A stretch of DNA of 43,267 nt. Origin: Cyanobacteria bacterium GSL.Bin1. Its GTDB lineage: Bacteria > Cyanobacteriota > Cyanobacteriia > Cyanobacteriales > Rubidibacteraceae. Position 1 is the first letter of the stretch. The number at the start of each line of letters is the position of its first letter. Of the stretch, positions 16,529 to 25,542 are shown one piece after another. Location: the NCBI GenBank assembly GCA_009909085.1, contig JAAANX010000042.1, positions 1-43,267 on the forward strand, in the 5' to 3' direction. The translations under genes were made by a program, and so were the position numbers. The notes under the pieces were generated by a model, which did not search any database, was not told where the DNA came from, and saw only the letters and a list, made by a program, of their open reading frames with translations.

Positions 16529-17665
16529 TTAACAGGTTAATTCAGTTCGCGATTCACTCGTGGTAAGTGGGTTTGTCTTTGCTTGCTGTCGATTTCGTTT
16601 CAGTTGGGATACTAAAGTATCGGCTTGGCTGACAGCCTGCCATAATAATTCAGGATGATTTTCTAATTGCAAGGAAGATCCATTGCTTCCAAGTGCTGAA
16701 TTGGGGTCATAAAACTGCTCTAGAGACTCTAAAAATGAGCTTAACTGAGAACGAGCAAAGCTGCCATAAGCAATTCCTGCAACATAAGACTGAGGAAAAT
16801 CAGGAGGAACGTTGAGTAGTTTTTCAGAATGGAGTTTGGTTACGGTATGTTGATTGGTTCCTCCTGCCAGTTGCACATAGCCTGGTAAGTTGGCGTGTAG
16901 AACTTTCTGTGCTAACTTGACCGTGGCGCGCGTCGTTCCCATCCCTAAATCTCCACTCATGGGTCGGCCATCGGTTTGCCAAATTAAAGGACAAGGTAAG
17001 GGAGAAATGATTTGATAGAGTGCTTTTAAGTAGTCAATTAATTTGGGGTCATCTGGACAACTAATGGCGAGAAGTTTCAGTTGAGGCAGAATTGGCTGCA
17101 GGGACTCCCACAATTGTTGAAATTCCCTTTCTCGTCCAGCTTGGGTATGAATCTCGATCGCGTCAATGTTGAATTCCTTTAACTGTTCAACCACCGTACT
17201 CGCAGACAATTGATGCGATTGGGTGGTAATCAGTTGCGAGGGACAAACCGGTAAACAACGTCCACAACCGTAACAGCGATCAGTAATGACACCGGAGAAA
17301 TCAATGGCATTTGCCGGACAAACCGCTTCACAAGGACGGTGACAATCTATGGGACACGAATCAGGATTAAACGTCGCTTTACGAAAATGAGGGTCTTCTC
17401 CATCATTAAGACTGACCATTAACCAAGGACGACCTTGCGTCAGAAAGCCTTGCGCGATCGCGCGCTCCTGTAATGCTTCTGCAACGGATAATCCTTCCTT
17501 GGCTGCTGCTACAACTGCAGAATCGGCAGCCACATCAATGCAATCTGCACCGGCTAAGGCATAGACCAAACTGAGCTGTCTGACTGCCGGGAGATGCTGA
17601 TAACTGGCACCACAAATCAGCTTAAACCAGTGTCCTGCTTGTAAAGATTGTAAAGGGAAGTACAT
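16529..17665 (-). CDS. ldpA: LdpA, Fe-S protein of circadian clock input
   Basis: From ATG 17665 (with aggaag upstream) the protein is 378 aa; a TTG at 17731 would add 22 residues that do not look conserved. Two ferredoxin-type cysteine clusters are visible: CPIDCHRPCEAVCP and CYGCGRCLPVCP, around residues 105-150. A flavodoxin/TIM-like region (PLIWQTDGRPMSGDLGMG) follows. In Synechococcus elongatus LdpA senses cellular redox state and adjusts clock period with light, through KaiA and CikA stability. Here it heads the operon with ycf45. The 3' end (about residues 355-378) is basic and low in complexity. Confidence 0.9.
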   Translation of the reverse strand: MYFPLQSLQAGHWFKLICGASYQHLPAVRQLSLVYALAGADCIDVAADSAVVAAAKEGLSVAEALQERAIAQGFLTQGRPWLMVSLNDGEDPHFRKATFNPDSCPIDCHRPCEAVCPANAIDFSGVITDRCYGCGRCLPVCPSQLITTQSHQLSASTVVEQLKEFNIDAIEIHTQAGREREFQQLWESLQPILPQLKLLAISCPDDPKLIDYLKALYQIISPLPCPLIWQTDGRPMSGDLGMGTTRATVKLAQKVLHANLPGYVQLAGGTNQHTVTKLHSEKLLNVPPDFPQSYVAGIAYGSFARSQLSSFLESLEQFYDPNSALGSNGSSLQLENHPELLWQAVSQADTLVSQLKRNRQQAKTNPLTTSESRTELTC

Positions 17666-17881
17666 ATCGTTCACACTTCCTATGTTATAGCGATTCAGCA
17701 AAATTGGGGAGGGGGCATCAAGTTTTCTCAATGGTTACTGAAGATTGCAAATAATTTTCGATCTTAAATTTTCAGAGAAGGACCCTCGCCGCCAAATATT
17801 TTTTAATCTACAATGCAGGACTATTAAATAAAGAGGATCTCTTGCTAAACTAAACCCAATTAGCCAAAACAGAGGTTGATT

Positions 17882-18005
17882 ATGGGGATTTCCTTAAAAA
17901 AAGGAGAACGCGTCTCCTCAGAAAGATGGACAATGGCGTATGAGCGCTGTTGGTGCGGGTTATGAAGGTGGGTTACAAGCTATTCTGAATCGTTACTACA
18001 ACTAG
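17882..18005 (+). pseudogene. Relic of a TerD-family gene (internal deletion and frame change)
   Basis: The segment starts ATG with MGISLKKGERVS, the typical TerD N-terminus. After about 40 nt the sequence switches frame to DGQWRMSAVGAGYEGGLQAI and ends LNRYYN-stop, the typical TerD C-terminus. About 150 internal codons are missing. It sits directly upstream of an intact TerD-family gene, so the two were probably tandem copies and one collapsed. Confidence 0.85.
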
Positions 18006-18019
18006 AAAAACTAGAAAAG

Positions 18020-18613
18020 ATGGGTATCAACTTACAAAAAGGACAACGGATTTCACTGAAAAAAGAAGCGCCAAGTTTAAGCCGATTAATGTGTGCTTTA
18101 GGTTGGGATGTGGTTGATCGTTCCCGAGGCTTAAATTCCATGTTTAAAGCGGATTATGACCTCGATGCTTCAGTGTTGTGTCTCGATGAAAACGATCAGC
18201 TCAAAGGCAACTCGAATGTTGTTTATTTTGGCAATTTGAGTCATCAATCGGGATCAATTACCCATTTAGGAGATAACTTAACAGGTGCAGGAGAAGGGGA
18301 TGATGAGCAAATTATCGTTGATTTACCGAAAATTCCTACAGAAATTGCGAAACTCGTTTTTGTTGTCAATATCTATGATGCTGTTAAACGAAAACACGAT
18401 TTTGGACAAGTGGAAAATGCCTTTGTGCGTCTAGTTGACTTAGACAATAACCAAGAAATTGCCCGTTACACCCTTTCTGGAAATGACTATCAAGGTAAAA
18501 CCAGTATGCTACTGGCTGAGGTATATCGCCATAATGATGAGTGGAAAATGGCTGCAGTTGGCAATGGTCTGGAACTAGATGGCTTACAACAAGTGGTTAA
18601 TCATTATCTGTAA
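18020..18613 (+). CDS. TerD-family protein
   Basis: The 197 aa protein contains the full TerD fold: MGINLQKGQRISL, ALGWDVVDR, FKADYDLDASVLCLDEN (acidic Ca2+-binding loop), FGNLSHQSGSITHLGDNLTG and the C-terminal EWKMAAVGNGLELDGLQQVV. TerD/CABP proteins bind Ca2+ and are linked to tellurite resistance, phage inhibition and stress; in bacteria without the full ter operon the role is unclear. No TerA/TerB/TerC partner is present. The start is ATG 18020, 14 nt after the relic stop. The protein is slightly unusual in having Cys residues (MCALG, SVLCLDEN). Confidence 0.9.
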   Translation: MGINLQKGQRISLKKEAPSLSRLMCALGWDVVDRSRGLNSMFKADYDLDASVLCLDENDQLKGNSNVVYFGNLSHQSGSITHLGDNLTGAGEGDDEQIIVDLPKIPTEIAKLVFVVNIYDAVKRKHDFGQVENAFVRLVDLDNNQEIARYTLSGNDYQGKTSMLLAEVYRHNDEWKMAAVGNGLELDGLQQVVNHYL

Positions 18614-18659
18614 GTGAAAAATTGGCTATTGTTATCACTTGATCAATTTTTGTCTATCT

Positions 18660-18920
18660 CCACCAACTGAGTCGAACCTTACTGTTAGCAGATTTACTGA
18701 AAATTTTATCAACTATACCCCAAATCCGAATTGGACTTTACAATTTTGGATGAGATGGGTCTTTCAACTGTGGCATCAACCCCAACCAGCTCCTGAATAC
18801 CAGTTAGGTTGGGGCGATCAGAGAGGAGTTCGCCATTGCTTAGAGCGTATCCTGAGTTGCGATTTTCAAAGGGTATTGCTGTCTCACGGCGGACCGATTG
18901 AAACAGATGCACACCGTTAA
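18660..18920 (+). pseudogene. C-terminal fragment of a DUF4336 / metallo-beta-lactamase-like gene
   Basis: The reading frame from about 18660 encodes NFINYTPNPNWTLQFW, RGVRHCLERILSCDF and QRVLLSHGGPIET. These match the last third of DUF4336 proteins, where the pattern is lost phosphodiester-like loop, ERILxWDFxRV, then a HGxxI motif. The N-terminal two thirds are absent and there is no good start codon with a ribosome binding site. It is a truncated gene left between TerD and mreC. Confidence 0.72.
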
Positions 18921-19029
18921 CTTCGGGTCGCTTAGTACTTGTAATCCTCTATTTCTAGTTAGTAAAGACAATCGCTCACTCACGCTTAAAACACTCCTAT
19001 CTAGCCAATGTAACTTTTAAAAGGAGGTT

Positions 19030-19779
19030 ATGATTTCACTTCGTCGGTGGTGGGGTCGGTATGGTTCACAATTGATCTTAGTTGGATTGCTCTTGCTAAC
19101 AGCAGGAATCATTCGACAGACACAAGCTGTGCCTATTTATGAATTATATTATTGGCTAACACGCCCCATTGAAATGGCGCAAGCGAATCAACAAAGAGAA
19201 TTGACCAATGCCAGAATTCAAGAGCTGGAGCAGCAAGTTGAGGAATTACAACAACAAAATCAACGCTTAAAGGAACTCTCAGGATATCTTGAAAATCATT
19301 CGACACCGTTAAAAACCGCCCCAATTATTGGCCGCAGTGCAGATCATTGGTGGGAACAGATGGCAATTGGTCTGGGTAAGAATGAGGGGATTCATCAAGG
19401 AGATATTGTTACCGGATTAGGAGGGTTGGTAGGGCGAGTAGAACAGGTTACGCCTCACTCAAGCCTAGTCTTACTGATTAGCGATCCTAAAAGTCGAGTC
19501 GGAGCGATTATTAGTCGAAGCCGTGATATGGGATTTATTCGGGGTGAAGGAGAGCAACAAGTAGTGATGCGTTTTTTTGAAAAAGTACCCGATGTAAAAG
19601 TAGGAGATAGTGTCTTGACCTCTCCTGCAAGTCGTTTGTTTCCACCAGGAATTCCAGTGGGAAAAGTAACAGCTCTCAATTTAGATCAAGCCCCCGCACC
19701 CGAAGCAACAATCACTCTCAATGTTCCCATGGAAGAATTGGAATGGGTTTTTGTTCAACCCAAGACAAATCATGAGTAA
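19030..19779 (+). CDS. mreC: Rod shape-determining protein MreC
   Basis: The 249 aa protein starts at ATG 19030 after an excellent Shine-Dalgarno (aaaaggaggtt). It has a short cytoplasmic tail, one membrane helix (LILVGLLLLTAGIIR), a coiled coil (about residues 50-92) and the two beta domains with QGDIVTGLGGLVGRV and the SRLFPPGIPVGKV signature. MreC organises the elongasome in the periplasm, linking MreB filaments to peptidoglycan synthases. Its usual partners mreB (upstream) and mreD (downstream) are missing here; both flanks are gene relics, so the operon seems to have been split by rearrangement. Confidence 0.93.
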   Translation: MISLRRWWGRYGSQLILVGLLLLTAGIIRQTQAVPIYELYYWLTRPIEMAQANQQRELTNARIQELEQQVEELQQQNQRLKELSGYLENHSTPLKTAPIIGRSADHWWEQMAIGLGKNEGIHQGDIVTGLGGLVGRVEQVTPHSSLVLLISDPKSRVGAIISRSRDMGFIRGEGEQQVVMRFFEKVPDVKVGDSVLTSPASRLFPPGIPVGKVTALNLDQAPAPEATITLNVPMEELEWVFVQPKTNHE

Positions 19780-19788
19780 TAAGGTCAG

Positions 19789-19881
19789 CTGAGAATTCTG
19801 AATCAAGTTAAACAGCACTGGGATTCAGCTTTCCCTGGTATTCCCAGTTATCAACGTTTCGTGGAGTGGGTTCCTTCAACT
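19789..19881 (+). pseudogene. Fragment of an IS982-type transposase gene
   Basis: One open frame reads [20 protein letters not shown] and EWVPST. This closely resembles the W-xx-FPGL-x-SY-x-RFVE-xx-P pattern near residue 70 of IS982-family transposases. Nothing before or after it belongs to the transposase. It continues in frame into a tyrS fragment, so it is a scar of an insertion followed by deletion. Confidence 0.6.
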
Positions 19882-19959
19882 TTAGGTATTGACCCGACCG
19901 GAACCGATATTCACTTGGGGCATAGTATTCCCGTGCGCAAACTCCGCACCTTTCAGGAT
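19882..19959 (+). pseudogene. Fragment of tyrosyl-tRNA synthetase gene (tyrS)
   Basis: The sequence [18 protein letters not shown] plus RKLRTFQD is the diagnostic N-terminal segment of TyrRS, including the HxGH nucleotide-binding motif (HLGH). Only about 26 codons remain. It is joined on its 5' side to an IS982-like transposase fragment and on its 3' side to the end of the antiporter gene, whose TGA stop lies inside it. Confidence 0.82.
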
Positions 19960-21548
19960 GTGTTTTCTTCAACCAAGATGACAGGAATGGGACTGCTTTC
20001 TAACACTGTTTGCGAAATCGAACCAATTAAAACTTTGTCTAAGGGTTGATGTCCCCGTTTGCCAATAATAATGTCGCTGACTCTTAAAAATTGAGCGGTT
20101 TCCACAATTTCTGTCCCGACAACCCCATTACTGGTGGTAAAGCGGTAAGGAATATCAGCCAGCAGTTTTTGGCTGAGTTGTCTTAACTCATTTGTTTTTT
20201 CTTCATCGCGATGGCTAATCACATGGAGAACAATGACTTCTGCATTCGTTCTTCTGGCTAAATCTCCCGTTTTTTTCAAAACGTCTGTTGCCAGAGGAGA
20301 AGTATCAATAGCAGCAAGAAGACGAGTTTTTTCTGTAGTTGTAACTTTTGTCGGGTCAACTTCTCCTTTTTCGAGTAATTTTGGAGCAAAATGGGGAATT
20401 GCCCACGCCCCCAGAGGTGCGGTTACCAGAATGGATAATACAGCCAAAGCAAGAATAATTTCTCCCCCTTCGATACCTTGGGATAGAGGAATTGCCCCAA
20501 TGGCAGCTTGTACCGTGGCTTTTGCCGAATTTCCAGGCAGTAAAAAGAGTTTTTCTCGCCAATTCCAGTTACTCCCGACAGTGGAGAGATACCAGCCGAT
20601 ACTGCGTCCAAACAGTAAGCCTAAGCCTAAAATGGCTAAACCGGGAAGGAAAACGCTAGCTAAAACACCGAGTTTCAAACTAACGCCGAGTAAGACAAAT
20701 AAAACAATTTCGGCGACAATCCAAAGCTGATTAAATTCTACCCGTAACCGTCGTGCTAAAGGGGCATCAAATTCAATCAGGAAAAAGCCTAATGCCATCG
20801 TCGCGAGATAGCCGGAAAAATAAGGGAAGGTTTCGGCAAGGACAATTAATCCTAAGGCAAGGCTGGCAACAATGATCAGTTCATGAACCGGGTTTTGGGC
20901 AAATTTAAACTTAGCGAGAACTAGCGTAATCAGCCAAGCCATAGCATAGCCAATGATGACCCCACCAGCAATTTGTAAGAGGACTTGGAAAGGCAGTAAG
21001 GTGATAGAGTTTGCTTCTATCCCTTGTCCCAGAAAATTCAGTAAGAGGCTAAAAATGAGGAGAACTAACACATCGGATAAGGCACTCCCCGTTAAGATGA
21101 CATCAGGAATACCTTTGGTCACCCCCCACCCTAAACTTTTGAGGCGTAACATTCCCGGAACAATCACTGCGGGGGATTCTGCACTGATGACACAGCCTAA
21201 TAAAAGACCCATCCAGAGGTTAAAATCAAAAAGCAGCATGGAAAACAGCGCGATCGCGCTCATTTCGGCTAAAGCGGGTAAAACCCCCAGCCGTAACGCT
21301 ACACTCCCCTGTTGCCATAGTTTTTCTTGATCTAATCCTAATCCTGCCCGCATTAAAATCACCATAACAGCTGCCGTTCGTAAATCGTCAGCGAGAGTGA
21401 TTACAATTGGGTCAAGCCAATGGGTCAATTCTTGACCGAGGAGAATCCCCACTGCAATCATTCCCAGTAAGGGAGGCGTTCCCAGTCGGCGGACCAGTTC
21501 TCCGCCTAGAAATCCCAATAGTAAGATTAAAATAAAACTTGCGAGCAT
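19953..21548 (-). CDS. Cation/proton antiporter fused to a UspA domain
   Basis: The 531 aa protein has about 12 transmembrane helices (residues 1-405) of the Na+/H+ exchanger superfamily (PF00999-type), with the extended-loop signature [19 protein letters not shown]. It is followed by a cytosolic universal-stress-protein domain (about 415-531) with the nucleotide-binding pattern [15 protein letters not shown]. Such fusions are frequent in cyanobacteria and are assigned to Na+ or K+/H+ exchange; the ion cannot be fixed here. The start is ATG 21548, facing an MscS gene. The stop codon and last residue derive from a tyrS fragment, but the Usp domain is essentially complete. Confidence 0.9.
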   Translation of the reverse strand: MLASFILILLLGFLGGELVRRLGTPPLLGMIAVGILLGQELTHWLDPIVITLADDLRTAAVMVILMRAGLGLDQEKLWQQGSVALRLGVLPALAEMSAIALFSMLLFDFNLWMGLLLGCVISAESPAVIVPGMLRLKSLGWGVTKGIPDVILTGSALSDVLVLLIFSLLLNFLGQGIEANSITLLPFQVLLQIAGGVIIGYAMAWLITLVLAKFKFAQNPVHELIIVASLALGLIVLAETFPYFSGYLATMALGFFLIEFDAPLARRLRVEFNQLWIVAEIVLFVLLGVSLKLGVLASVFLPGLAILGLGLLFGRSIGWYLSTVGSNWNWREKLFLLPGNSAKATVQAAIGAIPLSQGIEGGEIILALAVLSILVTAPLGAWAIPHFAPKLLEKGEVDPTKVTTTEKTRLLAAIDTSPLATDVLKKTGDLARRTNAEVIVLHVISHRDEEKTNELRQLSQKLLADIPYRFTTSNGVVGTEIVETAQFLRVSDIIIGKRGHQPLDKVLIGSISQTVLESSPIPVILVEENTS

Positions 21549-21565
21549 TCGGTTTGGACAATTTG

Positions 21566-22654
21566 GTGAATTCGATTAATCCCTTACAACTCAGTATTTT
21601 CTTTTTTCTAGCAGTTGTTCTGTTTCTTAGTTCTCTTTTAATTGCTGGTTTATCCTATTTACCCTTCTTTCAAATTTCTCAAGCTCTCATCAAACGGTTT
21701 GCCCCTGGCGAAATTTATCGTAACACCAGTCCTTCTTTTAAGATTTGGCTGGTTTTAACCATTATCATTATTGCTTTCGATGCCGCCTTTTTGCGACTTC
21801 CCAGTCCTACTTGGTTGGAATGGTTAGAATTTCCTTTAGGATTGTTTGTCGCAGTTGATGTTTGTTTCTTTAGCTTTAAAGTCATTGATAAATTATTCGA
21901 GAATTATCTATTGGGGGTCGCCCTTGAAGACGAAACGAAAATTAATAGTGAACTGTTTGCCTTAGGGGAATATTTAAGTAAAGCCACGACCGTTCTTATT
22001 ATTATCTTTTGCTTTGCCCAAACCCATCAAATTAATTTGATTGGCTTACTTGCTAGTTTAGGAGTTGCAGGTGCCACCATTGCCTTTGCCTCCCAGAAAG
22101 TGATTGAAGAAATTCTTTGGAGTATTGTCTTATTAATTGACCGCCCTTTCAGTGTGGATGATTACATTCATCTTCAAGATCGTACTCTCGGTAAAGTGGA
22201 GTCTATTGGTTGGCGTTCTACAAAAATTCGTCTCTCAGGAAAAAATACATTAGCGGTCATCCCCAATAGTAATTTAGTCAAGGAAAATATTGAAAATTTA
22301 ACCCGTGCAAAACGAGTGATTTCCATGATTACCTTGACATTCTTTAGTCGTTTATCTGAGAATGAAAAAGCTCTGATTCAGGAATTTATTTTCCAAAGTA
22401 CTGATGATATTTTAGGGATTGATAGTGAGTTAACCCAAGTTAATTTTAAAGATGTTGTTGAGCGCGGAGGAGACCAATGTGTTCGGGCTGATATTATTTT
22501 CTTTATTTTAGGTGCAGCGGATACTTCCATGGAATTACGCCGAGGCTTACTCGAAATTGCCCGTGATAATATCGTGAACCGTTTAGAAATTTACGGCATT
22601 GCCTTTAACTGCGAACAAACAACCGTCGATGTTCCTCAGGAAATGACAATTTAG
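21566..22654 (+). CDS. MscS-family mechanosensitive channel, copy 1
   Basis: About 362 aa from GTG 21566. A TTG at 21539 would lengthen it by 9 residues and overlap the divergent antiporter start. There are several N-terminal helices, then the pore helix and beta domain with LLASLGVAGATIAFASQKV and the conserved DRPFSVDDYIHLQDRTLGKV and GWRSTKIRL. MscS channels open under membrane tension and release solutes on hypo-osmotic shock. The gene begins a three-gene run with a second MscS paralogue and a coiled-coil protein; the cation antiporter lies back to back, together suggesting an osmotic/ionic adaptation locus. The true start is uncertain. Confidence 0.88.
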   Translation: MNSINPLQLSIFFFLAVVLFLSSLLIAGLSYLPFFQISQALIKRFAPGEIYRNTSPSFKIWLVLTIIIIAFDAAFLRLPSPTWLEWLEFPLGLFVAVDVCFFSFKVIDKLFENYLLGVALEDETKINSELFALGEYLSKATTVLIIIFCFAQTHQINLIGLLASLGVAGATIAFASQKVIEEILWSIVLLIDRPFSVDDYIHLQDRTLGKVESIGWRSTKIRLSGKNTLAVIPNSNLVKENIENLTRAKRVISMITLTFFSRLSENEKALIQEFIFQSTDDILGIDSELTQVNFKDVVERGGDQCVRADIIFFILGAADTSMELRRGLLEIARDNIVNRLEIYGIAFNCEQTTVDVPQEMTI

Positions 22655-22690
22655 TAATCTCTGACTGTTGGTGAAAAGTGATGGTGAATT

Positions 22691-23806
22691 GTGCAGATTG
22701 AATGGGATATTCTAAAGGATGTTTTGGTATTAATGTTGCGCTTGGGATGCTTTTCTCTGGCTGCAATCGTTTCCCCATTTGTGGGTCGATTTTTACCAAG
22801 ATTAATCTGGCGGTGTTTACTGTTAACCCAACGTTATATTGCGATTGATGCCAGGCATACCTATGATCAATTTATTAAATCGTTCCAGAATTTAATTGCA
22901 ATTGCAGGAACTTTGTCTTTTCTAGCGTTAGCGTTAAACTTACTTGCCGAGTATGAAGAACTGTATAAATTTCTGGGTTTCTTTATTTATTTTGCCCTTT
23001 CCGTCACGCTGGCTTGGATTGCCCTCAAAATCAGTCGTCAATTGATTCGGCGGACAGTGATTGGTCTAGTGCAACGTTGGTTTGGGGAAGTTAATGAAGT
23101 CGTTTTAATTTTTGAAACCCTGATTTATGTTGTTATCGTAATTGCAGCAGGAATTATTTTTGCCATTGGTTTAAGACTCAATATTACTGCACTCATTGCT
23201 AGTTTAGGCATTAGTGGGGTTGCAATTGCTTTTGGGGCACAACAAACGCTGAGTCGCTTGTTTGGCACTCTTGAAATTTATTTAGATCGTCCCTATCGCC
23301 CTGGCGAATATATCCGCATTAGTTTTAATCCTTATGATGAAGATGCTTATGGTCGGATTGAATCTATTGGTTTACGTTCGACTAAAATTCGTATGGTGGC
23401 AACAAATACGATTACCATCGTTCCCAACTCATTAATGGCAGAAAAAAATATTGAAAACATCAGTCGCGGGAAAAAAATTGTTGCTATGTTATGCTTAGAT
23501 TTTTTAAGAGTTTTAGATAATGGAGAACGGGCTTTAGTTAAACAAGTGGTACAAGATGCGAGTAATGTATTTTGGGGATTTACCAAAGCAAGTATTCATG
23601 TCCAGTTTTGTAGCACTGATTATCAAGCCGGAACCCGAGCACGAATTATCTTTTTTATTTCTAGTGTGGATGAAAGTTCTCTCGGCTTGCGTAAACGCCT
23701 TCTCGAATTAGCTAATAGCGCGATCGCGCATAAACTAGCTGCTTACAATCTTAAATTTACCACTCCTGAACCTGTGGTCTATATCGACTCGCCCATGTCG
23801 CTTTAG
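22691..23806 (+). CDS. MscS-family mechanosensitive channel, copy 2
   Basis: The 371 aa protein has the same layout as its neighbour: N-terminal helices, ALIASLGISGVAIAFGAQQT pore helix, DRPYRPGEYIRI and SIGLRSTKIRMVATNTITIV. It shares domain order with copy 1 but differs throughout, so it is an old paralogue, possibly forming heteromeric or separately gated channels. The start is GTG 22691, 36 nt after the copy 1 stop. An ATG at residue 15 is an alternative. It is followed 10 nt later by a coiled-coil membrane protein. Confidence 0.9.
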   Translation: MQIEWDILKDVLVLMLRLGCFSLAAIVSPFVGRFLPRLIWRCLLLTQRYIAIDARHTYDQFIKSFQNLIAIAGTLSFLALALNLLAEYEELYKFLGFFIYFALSVTLAWIALKISRQLIRRTVIGLVQRWFGEVNEVVLIFETLIYVVIVIAAGIIFAIGLRLNITALIASLGISGVAIAFGAQQTLSRLFGTLEIYLDRPYRPGEYIRISFNPYDEDAYGRIESIGLRSTKIRMVATNTITIVPNSLMAEKNIENISRGKKIVAMLCLDFLRVLDNGERALVKQVVQDASNVFWGFTKASIHVQFCSTDYQAGTRARIIFFISSVDESSLGLRKRLLELANSAIAHKLAAYNLKFTTPEPVVYIDSPMSL

Positions 23807-23816
23807 GTGAATTGCC

Positions 23817-24266
23817 ATGAATCCACAATCTTTTTCAGACTATAACAATCCAGAAGCTTCTAGATCTCAAAACTTATCGCAAACTGTGGAAGAGTTGGAA
23901 GTAAAATTAGAGCAGTTACAGGCATCAGCACAAACATTAATTGGTGGGTTAATTGTGGCAATTCTAATTACAATTGGTGTGTCCGGATGGTTTGCCTACC
24001 GCTTAATCCTACAAGAACAAACGGCACGGCGCAAAGCTCAAGAATTTGAACAAACGGAAATTGAACTCCAAGAACAATTGGATGCTTTAGAACAACAACT
24101 GAATACACAACAGCAACAAATGGAACGCTTGCGAGAACAGATTCCTCAAAATCTCGAAAATCTAAATAGTGCCGTTGATTCTAACCAACGAGAAATTGAA
24201 CGTTTACAAGAGCAAATTCAAGAACCTGAACAATCTACTAATGGAAAAGCAACCTCAAATATGTAA
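23817..24266 (+). CDS. Single-pass membrane coiled-coil protein of unknown function
   Basis: The 149 aa protein has a short N-terminal tail with one coiled-coil stretch (QTVEELEVKLEQLQ), a single membrane helix (about residues 44-64) and a long Gln/Glu-rich coiled coil (about 70-140: EQLDALEQQLNTQQQQMERL). I do not recognise a family. It starts at ATG 23817, 10 nt after the second MscS gene and ahead of a strong terminator, so it is co-transcribed with both channels and could act as their partner or scaffold. That role is inference from position only. Confidence 0.78.
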   Translation: MNPQSFSDYNNPEASRSQNLSQTVEELEVKLEQLQASAQTLIGGLIVAILITIGVSGWFAYRLILQEQTARRKAQEFEQTEIELQEQLDALEQQLNTQQQQMERLREQIPQNLENLNSAVDSNQREIERLQEQIQEPEQSTNGKATSNM

Positions 24267-24347
24267 TATCCGCATAATTTGACAGTGATTTAAATTAATG
24301 CTATAAAAGACTTAGTTCATCTATGTGGTTTTTATGTTGCTTAAGTT

Positions 24348-24379
24348 AGTGCTGTGGATGAAACACAGCACTCTCTTTT
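24348..24379 (+). terminator. Rho-independent terminator of the MscS operon
   Basis: AGTGCTGTG (24348-24356) pairs perfectly with CACAGCACT (24364-24372) across a 7 nt loop and is followed by ctctttt. It lies about 80 nt after the coiled-coil gene. The remaining part of the 24267-24543 gap shows no gene. Confidence 0.85.
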
Positions 24380-24543
24380 GCTACCATTGCCAACCTTCAT
24401 CTTTAAGGGATCACGCCCGGTCTAATCTCTAACGTAGAAGAGAATTCATGGGATATTCTCTACAGAAACTGGCGTAGCCATTATAACCGCAAGAACTCTG
24501 GAGAAAAACTTTGATAATTATTACAAAGTATACGGTTTAGAAC

Positions 24544-24921
24544 TTATTCTTCTAATAATCCCTCTTCCTGCATATGGCTAAGTAGCCAATTAGCCATGGT
24601 GGCGCGTCGAGTTTGTCGGGGACCAAAGTCGCCAATTTTATAGCCTTTAAAGCCTAATTTTTCCTTGAGGAGTTGTTTATTGGGTTTGGCAATGGAACGG
24701 GTCAATTTGACGGTAGCAGGGCGACTTTCAATAAAATCGGGAGGCTGGGGATAAGTGTCTCGCCACTCCGGGGGAACCAAATCATTTTGCCATTCTTCCC
24801 GCTTGGAATCGTAGCGATACCCCAAATAATACCAAACCAGTTGATTGACAGTAGCATCCGAAAGTTCTTCCTGGAGAATCCCCCAAATCGTTTCTTGATT
24901 CAAAGGCGGTAAATCTAACAT
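24544..24921 (-). CDS. DUF1823 family protein
   Basis: From ATG 24921 the protein is 125 aa; the frame extends to 24957, but the extra residues do not fit the family. It has the highly conserved features of cyanobacterial/plastid DUF1823: LPPLNQETIWGILQ, ATVNQLVWYYLGYRYD, DFIESRPATVKLTRSI and LGFKGYKIGDFGPRQTRRAT. The function is unknown. It is cytosolic with no membrane segment. The gene stands alone and its upstream region runs into the leader of the cobalamin riboswitch operon, which is transcribed away from it. Confidence 0.9.
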   Translation of the reverse strand: MLDLPPLNQETIWGILQEELSDATVNQLVWYYLGYRYDSKREEWQNDLVPPEWRDTYPQPPDFIESRPATVKLTRSIAKPNKQLLKEKLGFKGYKIGDFGPRQTRRATMANWLLSHMQEEGLLEE

Positions 24922-25154
24922 TATTATCTTGTTTATCTTGTGAGTAGAAAAGAGCAAGTTTGTTCAAGACCAAATCATTAGTCGTCAATTAATCCTGACC
25001 TAATTGTATAACTGAGCTAACTTTCATCATTGATCTCAAACAAAAGTACAACTCGACTGGAATGTCAACGAAAAGAAAATAGCTCATTCCCAGACGGATA
25101 ACCCTTAAGCGATCGCGCTTCCTGACCCACAGCATGGTATAGTAATGTTTGCGC

Positions 25155-25278
25155 TTAGGTTTCGATTAAAAAAGGCAATCGAAGTAAAGGGGAAAGCTCG
25201 GTGTAGGGCCGACACTGTCCCGCAACTGTGATGAAATTTGTTTTTGCTCAGAATTTCTCAGTCAGAACACCCGCCTAA
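25155..25278 (+). ncRNA. Cobalamin (B12) riboswitch aptamer
   Basis: The conserved core is present in order: aaaggggaaagctcggtg, then the pseudo-symmetric element gtcccgcaactgtgat (25218-25233), and the B12-box-type element gtcagaacacccgcct (25261-25276). These match the conserved nucleotides of class I cobalamin riboswitches, which shut off expression when adenosylcobalamin is bound. The outer stem uses aggtttcgatt and its partner near caatcgaag. It precedes hupE, DUF2808 and cobW. The distance from the aptamer to the hupE start is about 330 nt, unusually long. The remainder of 24958-25154 has a HIP1 site at about 25110 and no gene. Confidence 0.93.
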
Positions 25279-25542
25279 GACATCTCAACCGACTAGAAGC
25301 ATTCTGCGAGGTACAGATGCGGTTTATAACCGACAATCTCTATTTTTTTAATTTCCCAGTGGCAACCAATGCTACTTGCGATGGGAACAGTCAGACCGTT
25401 ATCTTAAGCAATCTGAAGTTGAAGGAAATTGCTTGTTGAGCTCACTACGGATAGCGCGTTGGATGAGAAATTTATGAAAACTCAGCGCCAACTTCTTTGA
25501 GTGGAGAGTCCGCTTTGCACCCCAGTAGTTGATCTTCGTACA

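Noticed and set aside
19861-20049. 62 aa plus-strand ORF starting GTG
   Set aside because: It is not a gene: its parts are an IS982-like fragment, a tyrS fragment and antisense of the antiporter C-terminus.
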